Positions 34,358 to 43,557 of a stretch of 64,000 nt of DNA are shown in pieces; the first letter of the stretch is position 1, and each line of letters begins with the position of its first letter. A program made the translations under genes and the position numbers. The stretch spans positions 806,001 to 870,000 of the forward strand of contig NZ_CP018835.1 of the NCBI RefSeq assembly GCF_002196515.1, in the 5' to 3' direction. Under the pieces are notes generated by a model. It saw only the letters and a program-made list of their open reading frames with translations, was not told the DNA's origin and ran no database searches. The stretch is from Vibrio gazogenes (GTDB lineage: Bacteria; Pseudomonadota; Gammaproteobacteria; Enterobacterales; Vibrionaceae).

Positions 34358-34849
34358 TTACTTTTTCGGAGAGACTTTCCGTTTGACTGGCCCGCCTTCC
34401 GGACGCGACCTCAACGGTGGCACTTTTTCCTCTCCGGAAAGTTTCTTCTGGAGTGAAAGCATCAATTCTGCTTCTGCTTTAGGCAACTCACATTCTTCAA
34501 TTAATTCATTGATATCAGCCCCCAACTGCACCATTTTTGAAGCACGGGTGTAAAGTCGGGCATCGCTGTCTTGCTGTTCTAATTCTTTAATTCGCTCATC
34601 CTGATGCAAAATAATTTGCTCCTGCTCGGAGATTTTTTGCCCCAGTCCCACAACGACAGAACGCAGCTCAACAAGCTGTTTACTCGCCTTTTGCAGCGAT
34701 TTATCTAATATCCTTGACTCCTGACGACGCATCTCAGACTGCTTTAAAACTAGACGCCTTAAACGGTATATTATCAAGAGCAACAAGAAGACAACAAAAA
34801 TAGCTCCCCCAAGCAGTACAGGAAAGCTTAATAAAATGTCACGATACAT
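34358..34849 (-). CDS. DUF2802 membrane-anchored coiled-coil protein
   Basis: This 163-residue protein has one N-terminal membrane helix (about 10-28, FPVLLGGAIFVVFLLLLIIY), a long charged coiled coil (about 35-105) and a C-terminal region matching DUF2802 (KMVQLGADINELIEECELPKAEAELMLSL). The function is unknown. It is the last gene of the che operon in Vibrio and Shewanella and overlaps the cheW stop by one base, which suggests a role linked to chemotaxis or polar organisation. Confidence 0.85.
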   Translation of the reverse strand: MYRDILLSFPVLLGGAIFVVFLLLLIIYRLRRLVLKQSEMRRQESRILDKSLQKASKQLVELRSVVVGLGQKISEQEQIILHQDERIKELEQQDSDARLYTRASKMVQLGADINELIEECELPKAEAELMLSLQKKLSGEEKVPPLRSRPEGGPVKRKVSPKK

Positions 34850-35343
34850 TATAAGTGAGCCACTTCATCCCACTCGTCATCATTCAAAAGCTTGTTCAGA
34901 TCAACCAGAATCAATAGCTTGCCTTCCCGATTACTGACACCCTGAATGAATTTAGAGCTTTCATCCGTTCCGACACTTGGTGTCGTGTCAATTTCAGAGG
35001 TCCGCAAGTAAACAACTTCTGCAACACTATCAACCAAAATACCGATAACTTGACGTTCTGACTCAATCACAATAATTCGAGTATTGTCGGTCACTTCGCC
35101 ATCAATCAAACCAAAACGAGAGCGGGTATCAATAACTGTTACCACATTTCCCCGTAGGTTGATAATTCCTAATACATAATCAGGTGCTCCAGGAACTGGG
35201 GCGATCTCAGTATAGCGAAGGACTTCCCGAACTTGCATCACATTAATGCCGTAAGTTTCTTCCTCTAACTGGAACGTCACCCACTGAAGCACTTCATCAT
35301 TAGACTTATCTTTTTTCACTTCTACTTCATTTGTATGAGACAT
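34849..35343 (-). CDS. cheW: Chemotaxis coupling protein CheW
   Basis: This 164-residue CheW domain protein carries VTFQLEEETYGINVMQVREVLRY, APVPGAPDYVLGIINLRGNVVTVIDTRSRFGL and the C-terminal GKLLILVDLNKLL. It bridges chemoreceptor tips and the CheA P5 domain in the polar signalling array. It sits between parP and the DUF2802 gene in the operon. Confidence 0.97.
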   Translation of the reverse strand: MSHTNEVEVKKDKSNDEVLQWVTFQLEEETYGINVMQVREVLRYTEIAPVPGAPDYVLGIINLRGNVVTVIDTRSRFGLIDGEVTDNTRIIVIESERQVIGILVDSVAEVVYLRTSEIDTTPSVGTDESSKFIQGVSNREGKLLILVDLNKLLNDDEWDEVAHL

Positions 35344-35390
35344 ACCTTATCCTCTCTAAGTCGAATCCGACACTAATGTTTTCGGTAAAT

Positions 35391-36476
35391 CTAATCATTA
35401 TCGAGTGCTTTAACATCTAATCCAGCCTTTAACATGGCGGTTAATGCTTCAACATGAATCAAAGCACACATTTTCTCTTTTACCATTCCGGCAAGCCAAG
35501 GGCGTTTTCCTGCCCGTTCACGCCAACGAACCTTTTCAGGATTCAATGATTCGGTTCCTCTCAATTGATCACATGCGAGCCCCCAAGTACTGTCACCAAG
35601 CATCACAATGTATTGATAGGAGTCCTTATAACTATCATTTGTTAACTTTTCAGACATCACCCAACGGGCAGTGTCGACAACATCCAATTGCTGATCGCGG
35701 TTCGTCTGTAAACCGAGATACCATTGAGGTCTGCCAATTAAATGGCTGACTTTTTCAAGACGATGGATACCACCTAATTCATCTAACGGCACAGCAAATA
35801 TAATTTCATTGACTTCAAAATACAGTACCTGAAAGTTTTCAGCCCGTTCCGTACTATGCCAAGTAATCTCGCCAATGGTACCACCAACCTGAGTCTGTGG
35901 TTCTGGCTGGGTATCCGATTGCTGTTCAATATTCTCCTGAACATCTTCGACTTGAGCCGTCTGAACTGTCGGTTCAGGTTCAGGTTCAACAGCCAGAGGT
36001 TCGGTTATAACTTCCGCTGTTGCAATCTCGTCTTCCAATACATCATCCGATGAAATATCGACATCAGATGACGTTGCAACTTCAATTACATCTTCAGATT
36101 GCAGGTCAATATCCCAACCCTGAATCTCATTCTCATCAACAACTGCATCGTGATACCCGGAGATGTCCAGAGTATTTTTATCCAACAATGCTTCAATATC
36201 TTCAATTTCATCAACTGGATTCGATGATTCCATCTGATTCAAGAGCCGCTGTACATCCTCAAGATTCGGAAACGACGCTTCATCATGTTGATGAGTCTCA
36301 GATGGTTGAATAACACTAACACGCTGTGCCTGTAATTGTGGTACAACTTCAGGTTCTTGCGAAACTTGTGCGTTTTTTTCTTGAACCAGCTCTAACTCCC
36401 CTGCCTCTTCATCTAATAAGGCAGCAAAGTAATCGTCTAAAGCTTGTTCACTCGATAACGCGACATCACGATTCAT
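35391..36476 (-). CDS. parP: Polar array protein ParP (CheW-like domain)
   Basis: This 361-residue protein has three parts. There is a short N-terminal motif region (ALDDYFAALLDEEAGEL), a long very acidic Glu/Asp/Gln/Val-rich linker (about 30-205) and a C-terminal CheW-like domain (about 212-350; FQVLYFEVNEIIFAVPLDELGGIHRLE). In Vibrio, ParP binds ParC, CheA and receptors and holds signalling arrays at the old pole. The start overlaps the parC stop by 11 bp, so the two are coupled. Naming rests on the domain layout and the parC-parP-cheW order. Confidence 0.9.
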   Translation of the reverse strand: MNRDVALSSEQALDDYFAALLDEEAGELELVQEKNAQVSQEPEVVPQLQAQRVSVIQPSETHQHDEASFPNLEDVQRLLNQMESSNPVDEIEDIEALLDKNTLDISGYHDAVVDENEIQGWDIDLQSEDVIEVATSSDVDISSDDVLEDEIATAEVITEPLAVEPEPEPTVQTAQVEDVQENIEQQSDTQPEPQTQVGGTIGEITWHSTERAENFQVLYFEVNEIIFAVPLDELGGIHRLEKVSHLIGRPQWYLGLQTNRDQQLDVVDTARWVMSEKLTNDSYKDSYQYIVMLGDSTWGLACDQLRGTESLNPEKVRWRERAGKRPWLAGMVKEKMCALIHVEALTAMLKAGLDVKALDND

Positions 36477-37245
36477 TAATCGCCAACCTCTCTAAGTAGA
36501 TAAGCAATTGTTTGTATGCAAATACCCCCCGACTTCCTTCAGCAAAGTGAGACGCAGGCAGACGTTTCAGACTCGCATCTCTGAACTTCGTATCAATCGG
36601 CACGGCAGACGTCCAGACCTGCTCCGGATAATCTTTCTTCAACTGAGTTAATGTCTGTAGCGAGGCTCTTGTTCTTTTGTCATACATCGTCGGAACAATC
36701 GTCACTTTAAACTCTCGACTACGTGACTTCTGCATGATACTGAGCGTCCGCACCATCCGCTCCAAACCTTTCATTGCCAGAAATTCAGTCTGAACTGGAA
36801 TCAAAATTCGATCGCTGGCCGCTAAGGCATTGACCATCATCACCCCCAAAATAGGCGGGCAATCAATCAATACATAATCATATTGGTGACGAAGAGCTAA
36901 CAAAGCTTTCTTTAGAATCAATCCCATGCCACTTCGGTTACCCATCACACGATCCAGCGTTGCCAGAGACATATGAGCCGGAATCAGATCCATCCCTTCA
37001 ATATCAGTTTCAATCACAAGAGGACGGACTGATTCTTCATTCAAAGATGGCAACTGGAACAGGTCGAATAAACTTGACTCAACATGATCAGAATCATAAC
37101 CGAGATAAGTCGTCAGTGAAGCGTGTGGGTCAGTATCCACTAGAAGTACCCGATGACCTTTTTTGCATAACAGGCCAGCCAACGTAATCGTTGTCGTTGT
37201 TTTTCCTACTCCACCTTTTTGATTGGCAATACTCCAAACAATCAT
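36466..37245 (-). CDS. parC: ParA-like ATPase ParC
   Basis: This 259-residue ParA/MinD-type ATPase has a deviant Walker A KGGVGKTTT, DTDPHASLT in switch I position, and YVLIDCPPILGVMMVNALAA. In Vibrio this protein recruits and segregates chemotaxis arrays to the poles through HubP and ParP. It is not the topoisomerase IV subunit of the same symbol. It lies 9 bp after cheB and overlaps parP. Confidence 0.93.
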   Translation of the reverse strand: MIVWSIANQKGGVGKTTTTITLAGLLCKKGHRVLLVDTDPHASLTTYLGYDSDHVESSLFDLFQLPSLNEESVRPLVIETDIEGMDLIPAHMSLATLDRVMGNRSGMGLILKKALLALRHQYDYVLIDCPPILGVMMVNALAASDRILIPVQTEFLAMKGLERMVRTLSIMQKSRSREFKVTIVPTMYDKRTRASLQTLTQLKKDYPEQVWTSAVPIDTKFRDASLKRLPASHFAEGSRGVFAYKQLLIYLERLAINES

Positions 37246-37254
37246 CGGTTTTCC

Positions 37255-38370
37255 TTATGCAAGACCCACTTCTACTAAAATACGCTCAGCAATACGTTCC
37301 AAAGGCAAACTTTCAGACGATATTCCCGCTTTAGCAACAGCCTGTGGCATGCCATAAACGACACAACTCTCTTCGTCTTGTGCCCAAATCGTTGCTCCTG
37401 CTTGTTTCAACATCCGGGCACCTTCTCGCCCATCAGCACCCATACCGGTTAATACGATTGAAAGGACTTTATCTGCGTATACCTTTGATGCAGAACCAAA
37501 TGTCACATCGACACAAGGTTTATAGTTCATCCGTTCGCCACCATCAAGAATACGAATTTTGGCAGCGCCTGCCCGACCTTCGATCATCATCTGTTTACCA
37601 CCGGGAGCCAAGTAAGCAACCCCGGGCTGTAAAACATCACCATCAGCTGCTTCTTTCACCGATATCTGACATAAAGAATCAAGACGGCTGGCAAAAGCTG
37701 CTGTAAAAGTCGCTGGCATATGCTGGATCAACAAAATAGGATGAGGATAATTCGCGGGTAACTTCACCAGTATTTTTTGCAGCGCAACCGGGCCTCCGGT
37801 TGATGTACCGATAGCAGTCAATTGATATCGTTTACCACTTGCTTTAAAGCGAGTCGGTACCGTATTGACACTACCACTTAAAGGACGAGTCGTTCGTGTG
37901 GTCGTCTGAGTCCGCGTGGAAGTTGTTGTGTTCGAACGAGAAGAAAGCGGAGAGACACGACGAAGATACGCTTTCTTTCGCGCAATCTCTAAAACTCGCT
38001 GTTGTAACAACGTCACCGCTTCATCACGGTTACGGGCAATGTCTTCAAATTTCTTGGGCAGAAAGTCCATCGCACCAGCATCGAGAGCATCCAGTGTCGC
38101 TTTCGCACCATCATGAGTAAGGGAAGAGAACATCAATATTGGCGTCGGATTATCTGCCATTATTTCTCTCACAGCAGAAATACCGTCTAACACGGGCATC
38201 TCTACATCCATGGTAATGACATCTGGATTCAAGCTTTTTGCTTTTTCAACAGCTTCTCGACCATTGATTGCGACGTCAATGACTTCTAAACGCGATTCCG
38301 AGTTAATGATTTCACTAACACGACGTCTGAAAAAACTTGAGTCATCAACCACTAAAACTCTTATCGCCAT
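37255..38370 (-). CDS. cheB: Protein-glutamate methylesterase/glutaminase CheB
   Basis: This 371-residue protein has an N-terminal receiver domain (phospho-acceptor Asp55 in VITMDVEMP), a Ser/Thr/Arg-rich linker (about 140-175) and the C-terminal methylesterase domain. The catalytic set is visible: Ser in GTSTGGP, His in IQHMPATF and Asp in GMGADG. It demethylates and deamidates receptor glutamyl sites when phosphorylated by CheA, giving adaptation. The gene lies 24 bp after cheA. No cheR is in the window. Confidence 0.96.
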   Translation of the reverse strand: MAIRVLVVDDSSFFRRRVSEIINSESRLEVIDVAINGREAVEKAKSLNPDVITMDVEMPVLDGISAVREIMADNPTPILMFSSLTHDGAKATLDALDAGAMDFLPKKFEDIARNRDEAVTLLQQRVLEIARKKAYLRRVSPLSSRSNTTTSTRTQTTTRTTRPLSGSVNTVPTRFKASGKRYQLTAIGTSTGGPVALQKILVKLPANYPHPILLIQHMPATFTAAFASRLDSLCQISVKEAADGDVLQPGVAYLAPGGKQMMIEGRAGAAKIRILDGGERMNYKPCVDVTFGSASKVYADKVLSIVLTGMGADGREGARMLKQAGATIWAQDEESCVVYGMPQAVAKAGISSESLPLERIAERILVEVGLA

Positions 38371-38394
38371 ATTTTCCCTTATTCCACCAATCAG

Positions 38395-40713
38395 TTAGAT
38401 GCGAGATGCAGCAGCATAGTTTTTCAATAAATCAGGAACATCCAGTATTAATGCTATATGCCCATCACTGGTAATTGTTGCGCCAGCCATTCCCGGTGTT
38501 CCTTGCAGCAAATTATCCAACGGCTTAATCACGACTTCTTCCTGTCCTATCAATGTATCTACGACGAAACCAACTCTTTGATTCCCCAACTGTACAATGA
38601 CAACATGTCCATGCCCTTTACGGTGCTCAATGATACCTTGACGAGGCGCAAGCCAGTTCTGCAAATAGAACAAGGGGATAGATTTTTCGCGTACGATAAT
38701 AGTCAACTGTCCGTCAACCACATTCGTTCGACTCAAATCCAGATGGAAAATCTCACTCACACTTGCCAGCGGCAACGCAAATGGGCTTCCTGCGACACCG
38801 ACCATCAGTGTCGGCAGAATTGCCAATGTCAACGGAACCTTGATGGCAATTTTGGTGCCTTTGCCAATCTCAGAGTCGATGTCGATAGAACCATTGAGTG
38901 TATTAATCGCTGTCTTAACCACGTCCATACCAACACCACGACCAGAGATGTCAGAAATCTGTTCTTTACTGGAGAATCCCGGCATAAAGATGAGGTTAAA
39001 ACACTCTTTATTGGTCAAACGAGAAGCGGCATCTTCATCCATCAGCCCTTTCTTAACGGCAATACCTCTCAGTTTATCCGGGTTCATACCCGCACCATCG
39101 TCGATGATGCAAAGTTCAATATGGTCACCTTCTTGCGATGCAGATAGCAGCACTTTCCCAGTTCGAGACTTACCAGTTTTCACCCGCTCATCCGGCATTT
39201 CAATCCCATGGTCAACAGAGTTACGGACCAAGTGAATCAGTGGGTCTGCCAGTGCCTCAACGAGGTTTTTATCCAAGTCAGTATCTTCACCGCGCATTTC
39301 CAGCACAATGTCTTTCTTCAGGCTTCTCGCCAAATCCCGAACAACACGAGGAAAACGGCCGAATACTTTCTTGATCGGCTGCATTCTCGTTTTCATGACA
39401 GCGCCTTGCAGATCAGCCGTCACAACGTCTAAATTCGATACAGCTTTTGACATTTCTTCATCATTGCTGTTCAAGCCAAGACTCAACAGGCGGTTGCGAA
39501 CAAGAACCAACTCACCAACCATGTTCATGATGGTATCCAGTGTAGATGTATCCACACGGACACTCGCTTCAGCCTGTGGTTTTTTCGCGGCAGCGACTTC
39601 CTTAGATTCCCGTTTCGCAACCTGTGTTTGCGCTTCTGGTTTCTCTTTAACTGGCGGAGTAACCGCTGGTTTCGCCTGCGTACTAGCCTTTGGTGCTGCA
39701 GATTCTTTTTTCGGAGGCTCTGCCTTCACAGCAGGTTCAACATTAGCTGATGCCGGTCTGACCGCCATTTCCAGCTCTTCTATAGATGGTCCTTTGCCAG
39801 CACCATGTAACTCGTCCAGTAATTTTTCGAACTCGTCATCGGTCATCAGATCACTGTCACTACCACTTGAGGCCGGTGCTGACGACTGAGCAGTTGAATC
39901 TGCTGCTGGTGTTTTCTTCGGTGGCGGTGTCGTAACAGGTGCGTCATCTTCAACTGAAGGCCCCTTCCCAACACCGTGCAACTCATCAAGTAACTTTTCA
40001 AATTCGTCATCGGTAATATCACCACTATCACTTACTGTATGCTGCGGTGATGATGCTTTAGACTCTTTTGGTGCAGACTCATTGGATGTTGATGGAGCCC
40101 CATGTACCGGAGACTTTCCCTTACCATGGAGTTCATCAAGCAATTGCTCAAACTCATCTTGGGTAATCTCATCAATCGAGTTGGTACTTGCCGATTCAGA
40201 AGTCGCGTTGTTTTCTGGTGGTGTTGGTTGAGAGACATCCTCAACCGGTGTTGCGGGCTCGTCATCGGGCACTGATGCCTCTGGAGATTGTCCGGCATCC
40301 TCAGATTCATCTTCATCTGCTGAAGCGGGTTGAGAAAGTCGATGTAATTCTTCAAGTAAGGCAGGATCTGCAGGTTCGAGTGGTTCACGATCTTGTACCG
40401 CTTGGAACTGTTCATTTACAGTATCTAAAGCCCGTAACATCGTATCCATAAGGCCAGATGTGACGGTTCTCTGTCTGTTCCGTAATATGTCAAAGACATT
40501 TTCTGCACCGTGACAGGTTGCAACCAACTCAGTTAAAGCAAGGAAACCAGCGCCCCCTTTGACCGTATGGAACCCCCGAAAAATTGCATTTAAAAGGTCG
40601 TTATCTTCAGGATTATTTTCAAGCTCAACCAACTGCTCGGACAACAGCTCTATTATCTCACCTGCCTCAACTAAAAAATCCTGTAAAATATCTTCGTCTA
40701 ATTCGTAGCTCAT
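38395..40713 (-). CDS. cheA: Chemotaxis histidine kinase CheA
   Basis: This 772-residue kinase has the following layout. P1 carries the phospho-acceptor His49 in FHTVKGGAG. A long acidic/Pro-rich linker (about 130-390) follows. P3 dimerisation begins near 395 (DTIMNMVGELVLVRNRL). The P4 ATPase has HLVRNSVDHGIE, DDGAGM and GRGVGMDVV boxes. The P5 regulatory domain is at the C-terminus. The usual P2 CheY/CheB-binding domain is not recognisable. The linker holds three near-identical repeats DEFEKLLDELHGxGK at 186-200, 236-250 and 293-307, which I take to be the ParP-binding localisation (LID-type) segments known from Vibrio CheA. Confidence 0.96.
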   Translation of the reverse strand: MSYELDEDILQDFLVEAGEIIELLSEQLVELENNPEDNDLLNAIFRGFHTVKGGAGFLALTELVATCHGAENVFDILRNRQRTVTSGLMDTMLRALDTVNEQFQAVQDREPLEPADPALLEELHRLSQPASADEDESEDAGQSPEASVPDDEPATPVEDVSQPTPPENNATSESASTNSIDEITQDEFEQLLDELHGKGKSPVHGAPSTSNESAPKESKASSPQHTVSDSGDITDDEFEKLLDELHGVGKGPSVEDDAPVTTPPPKKTPAADSTAQSSAPASSGSDSDLMTDDEFEKLLDELHGAGKGPSIEELEMAVRPASANVEPAVKAEPPKKESAAPKASTQAKPAVTPPVKEKPEAQTQVAKRESKEVAAAKKPQAEASVRVDTSTLDTIMNMVGELVLVRNRLLSLGLNSNDEEMSKAVSNLDVVTADLQGAVMKTRMQPIKKVFGRFPRVVRDLARSLKKDIVLEMRGEDTDLDKNLVEALADPLIHLVRNSVDHGIEMPDERVKTGKSRTGKVLLSASQEGDHIELCIIDDGAGMNPDKLRGIAVKKGLMDEDAASRLTNKECFNLIFMPGFSSKEQISDISGRGVGMDVVKTAINTLNGSIDIDSEIGKGTKIAIKVPLTLAILPTLMVGVAGSPFALPLASVSEIFHLDLSRTNVVDGQLTIIVREKSIPLFYLQNWLAPRQGIIEHRKGHGHVVIVQLGNQRVGFVVDTLIGQEEVVIKPLDNLLQGTPGMAGATITSDGHIALILDVPDLLKNYAAASRI
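39793..40158 (-). repeat. Three repeats of DEFExLLDELHGxGK encoded in cheA
   Basis: Residues 186-200, 236-250 and 293-307 of CheA are almost identical 15-residue motifs spaced 50 and 57 residues apart in a disordered linker. Each is preceded by an acidic I/M-T-D/Q stretch and followed by a Pro/Ser-rich spacer. Confidence 0.9.
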
Positions 40714-40722
40714 ACGGCACCT

Positions 40723-41445
40723 CTAAAAACCAAGACTCGATAACAAATCGTCAACTTCGTCTTGAGATGAAACAGCATCACTTCTTTCATGAGGGTTCAA
40801 AATTGGCCCCTCAGGAGCAGTGGCTTGATGTTTTGTCTTATCTTCTTGTTCTTCTGATTGCTCTGTTCCAAACACAGTAAGAATATCGACCAACCGCTGC
40901 TCAACTTCATTAACCAGTGTGATAACCCGTCGAATAATCTGACCTGTCAGGTCTTGGAAATCTTGAGCCATGAGAATGTCCATCAATTCACCACGTAACT
41001 CCGAACTATCACCTTCAATCTGACTGAGTAGGTCATCAATTCTATGGCAAAGTGCTTTAAACTCATCTAATGCGATTCGGCCCTTCATGAGCTCGTTCCA
41101 TTGAGGACGAACATCCAGAAGTGTCTGGTGCAATTGATCAGCGATAGGCATACAGCGGTCAACGGCATCCATCGTTTTGTTAGCAGCAACCTCGGTTTTG
41201 GAAATGACATACTGGAGGCGGTCTTTTGCATCTGGAATTTCAGCTGTCGCAATCTCACTCATCCGTTCATCAACGGTGAATTCCTTGATTGACTCATGCA
41301 GTTCTCGGGTCAGCTCGCCAATCTGCCGAAACATCGGATCAGCAGACTTAGACTTGTATATTCCCACCAATAATGCATTCGCTTCTTCTCTTTTGCCGCT
41401 TTCCAATAAATGGACGAGCTGTTGTGCTTGTTCTAATTCAATCAT
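40723..41445 (-). CDS. cheZ: CheY-P phosphatase CheZ
   Basis: This 240-residue, mostly helical protein carries the active-site segment AQDFQDLTGQII, with the Gln that orients water on CheY-P. The C-terminal CheY-binding end is EVDDLLSSLGF. It dephosphorylates CheY-P. It lies 70 bp after cheY and 9 bp before cheA. Confidence 0.96.
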   Translation of the reverse strand: MIELEQAQQLVHLLESGKREEANALLVGIYKSKSADPMFRQIGELTRELHESIKEFTVDERMSEIATAEIPDAKDRLQYVISKTEVAANKTMDAVDRCMPIADQLHQTLLDVRPQWNELMKGRIALDEFKALCHRIDDLLSQIEGDSSELRGELMDILMAQDFQDLTGQIIRRVITLVNEVEQRLVDILTVFGTEQSEEQEDKTKHQATAPEGPILNPHERSDAVSSQDEVDDLLSSLGF

Positions 41446-41515
41446 CCTGAAGAGCCTTTATACGCGAATAAATGTTTCTCTTACCTGATCAGATACTCAG
41501 ATCAAAGTTCAAGAC

Positions 41516-41896
41516 TTATAAACGCTCAAAGATTTTATCCAACTTTTCCTTAAGCGTAGCCGCTGTAAATGGTTTGACAATATAGCCATTTACACCTGCC
41601 TGAGCAGCTTCAATAATTTGCTCACGCTTCGCTTCGGCTGTAATCATTAACACAGGAAGGTGCTTAAGCTCTTCATCAGAACGAATGTGTTTCAGTAAAT
41701 CAATCCCTTGCATTCCCGGCATATTCCAGTCGGTTACGACAAAGTCAAAATCACCTTTCTTAAGCATAGGCAAAGCCGTTAACCCGTCATCAGCTTCTTG
41801 AGTATTATTAAAACCCAAGTCGCGGAGCAGGTTTTTCACTATTCGGCGCATTGTTGAAAAATCGTCAACAATAAGGATTTTCATGTTTTTATTCAA
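41516..41896 (-). CDS. cheY: Chemotaxis response regulator CheY
   Basis: This is a single receiver domain of 126 residues: acidic pocket Asp11-Asp12, phospho-acceptor Asp56 in FVVTDWNMP, Thr86 and Lys108 (YIVKPF). When phosphorylated it binds the flagellar switch. The start is placed at a TTG (41896) because GTGGAGG lies five bases upstream. A GTG four codons earlier (41908), inside that ribosome site, is the start usually annotated for Vibrio homologues (130 residues), and an ATG at 41884 is also in frame. Confidence 0.95.
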   Translation of the reverse strand: MNKNMKILIVDDFSTMRRIVKNLLRDLGFNNTQEADDGLTALPMLKKGDFDFVVTDWNMPGMQGIDLLKHIRSDEELKHLPVLMITAEAKREQIIEAAQAGVNGYIVKPFTAATLKEKLDKIFERL

Positions 41897-41929
41897 AATT
41901 GCCTCCACTGAGTATGAGATCAGTGATAT

Positions 41930-42664
41930 TTAGTCATTTTGTGTCCAAGAACGCAGCTTTGTTCTTAAACGCTGCATGGTTTGGCTTAATATTTGGCTTA
42001 CGCGAGACTCACTCACACCAAGCACTTCACCAATTTCTTTTAAGTTTAGCTCTTCATCATAATAGAGCGAAAGTACTAAAGCTTCACGTTCAGGAAGCGA
42101 TTTTATTGATTCAACCAATGCTTTACGAAATGATTCGTCAGCAACACCTTTAAATGGTGAATTATCATCATCACTATCAAAAGGTGATATTGCATCATCA
42201 GAAACACCTAAATCTTCGATGCCAACAATCCGAGAACTATTTATATCGGTAATGACGCCATGATATTGATCTAACGACATTCCCAGATACTTAGCAACTT
42301 CTGTATCGGTCGGTTCACGATTTAATTCACCTTCAAGTACCGAAATTGCTTGGCTGATCTCACGATTATATTTATGGACAGAGCGAGGAACCCAGTCTCC
42401 GCGACGAATATCATCCAACATTGCGCCACGGATACGGATCCCCGCATAAGTTTCAAAACTGGCACCTTTACTATTATCATAGTTTTTTTGCGCTTCGAGT
42501 AGTCCGATCATTCCCGCTTGAATCAAATCTTCGACCTGAACACTCGGCGGTAACCGCCCGATCAAGTGGTGTGCGATACGCTTAACCAATACAGAATACT
42601 TTTCCAGAAAAGCCTGCTGATTATTGAGATTTCCATATTGATCGTACGTCAGCGCCTTATTCAC
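41930..42664 (-). CDS. fliA: Flagellar sigma factor sigma-28 FliA
   Basis: This 244-residue sigma-28 has region 2 (VEDLIQAGMIGLLEAQKNYD, FETYAGIRIRGAMLDDIRRGDWVPRS) and region 4 (LPEREALVLSLYYDEELNLKEIGEVLGVSESRVSQI). It directs late flagellar transcription and is normally held by FlgM. The GTG at 42664 overlaps the flhG stop by 8 bp and has AGGGGAA upstream; a TTG one codon earlier is the alternative. Confidence 0.96.
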   Translation of the reverse strand: MNKALTYDQYGNLNNQQAFLEKYSVLVKRIAHHLIGRLPPSVQVEDLIQAGMIGLLEAQKNYDNSKGASFETYAGIRIRGAMLDDIRRGDWVPRSVHKYNREISQAISVLEGELNREPTDTEVAKYLGMSLDQYHGVITDINSSRIVGIEDLGVSDDAISPFDSDDDNSPFKGVADESFRKALVESIKSLPEREALVLSLYYDEELNLKEIGEVLGVSESRVSQILSQTMQRLRTKLRSWTQND

Positions 42665-43544
42665 CAAAAGGTTCCCCTACTATTTCAGTTCGATTTAGCA
42701 ACCGTTCAACAAAAAATTCCAAATGGCCGCTCGGTGTTTTGGGTATCGGCCATGTTAATGCTTTATTCGCCAAAGAGCTAATCGCGAGCGATGCCGGTGA
42801 ACGAGGAAATGCATCAACAATAATTTTCTGCTTTTTCACAGCCTGACGTACATTATCGTCTAAAGGTATACATGCGACGAGTTCTATACCGACATTGAGG
42901 AACCGCTCTGTGACTAAGGTCAACTTCGCGAACAACTCACGACCTTCCCGATAACTCCGCACCATGTTTGCAACAATCTTAAAACGCTGTACCTGATGCT
43001 CACGACTTAGTAACTTGATTAAAGCATAAGCATCGGTAATTGACGTTGGTTCATCACAAACCACCACCACCACATCCTGAGCCGCCCGGGCGAAGCTTAC
43101 AACCATATCAGAAATACCAGCTGCAGTGTCAACCAACAGCACATCCATTTCTTCTTCTAGGCTGCCAAATGCCCGAATTAACCCGACATGTTGCGCATGG
43201 GATAATTCAACCATGGACTTAGTACCGGAAGTTGCCGGGATAATTCTAATCCCATATGGCCCTTCAACGATAGCATCTTTTAACTCACACTCACCAGCCA
43301 GGACATGTCCCAGGTTCTTTTTGGGACGAATACCTAACATGACATCTACATTTGCCAATCCCAGGTCAGCATCAAGTACCATCACTTTTTTGCCCTGACG
43401 AGCCATACTCATTGCCATACCCAAAGTGACATTGGTTTTACCAACACCACCTTTTCCACCAGTCACTGCAATCACTTTTGTCAGTGTCGGTTGGCTTAAA
43501 CGGCGTAGGCCGCTTGCTTGGTCGAAAATCATTTTATCTGTCAT
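42657..43544 (-). CDS. flhG: Flagellar number regulator FlhG (FleN), MinD-like ATPase
   Basis: This 295-residue MinD/ParA-type ATPase has a GGKGGVGKTN deviant Walker A, LDADLGLANVDVMLG and VLLVDTAAGIS. An N-terminal helix (MIFDQASGLRRL) matches the FlhF-GTPase-activating motif. In polar flagellates FlhG limits flagellum number by opposing FlhF and restraining the master regulator FlrA/FleQ. The ATG at 43544 gives the usual length; the longer frame to 43598 overlaps flhF and lacks a ribosome site. Confidence 0.95.
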   Translation of the reverse strand: MTDKMIFDQASGLRRLSQPTLTKVIAVTGGKGGVGKTNVTLGMAMSMARQGKKVMVLDADLGLANVDVMLGIRPKKNLGHVLAGECELKDAIVEGPYGIRIIPATSGTKSMVELSHAQHVGLIRAFGSLEEEMDVLLVDTAAGISDMVVSFARAAQDVVVVVCDEPTSITDAYALIKLLSREHQVQRFKIVANMVRSYREGRELFAKLTLVTERFLNVGIELVACIPLDDNVRQAVKKQKIIVDAFPRSPASLAISSLANKALTWPIPKTPSGHLEFFVERLLNRTEIVGEPFGE

Positions 43545-43557
43545 ATTTATTCGCCGC

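Noticed and set aside
36466..37245. Chromosome-partition parA or plasmid partition gene
   Set aside because: Position between cheB and the CheW-like gene and lack of parB identify it as the chemotaxis-array ATPase.
38458..39147. Long antisense frame (229 codons) inside cheA
   Set aside because: Entirely opposite a highly conserved kinase gene; a shadow frame caused by codon bias.
39308..39889. Antisense frame (193 codons) in the cheA linker region
   Set aside because: Mirror of the low-complexity linker; Ser/Ala-rich without independent features.
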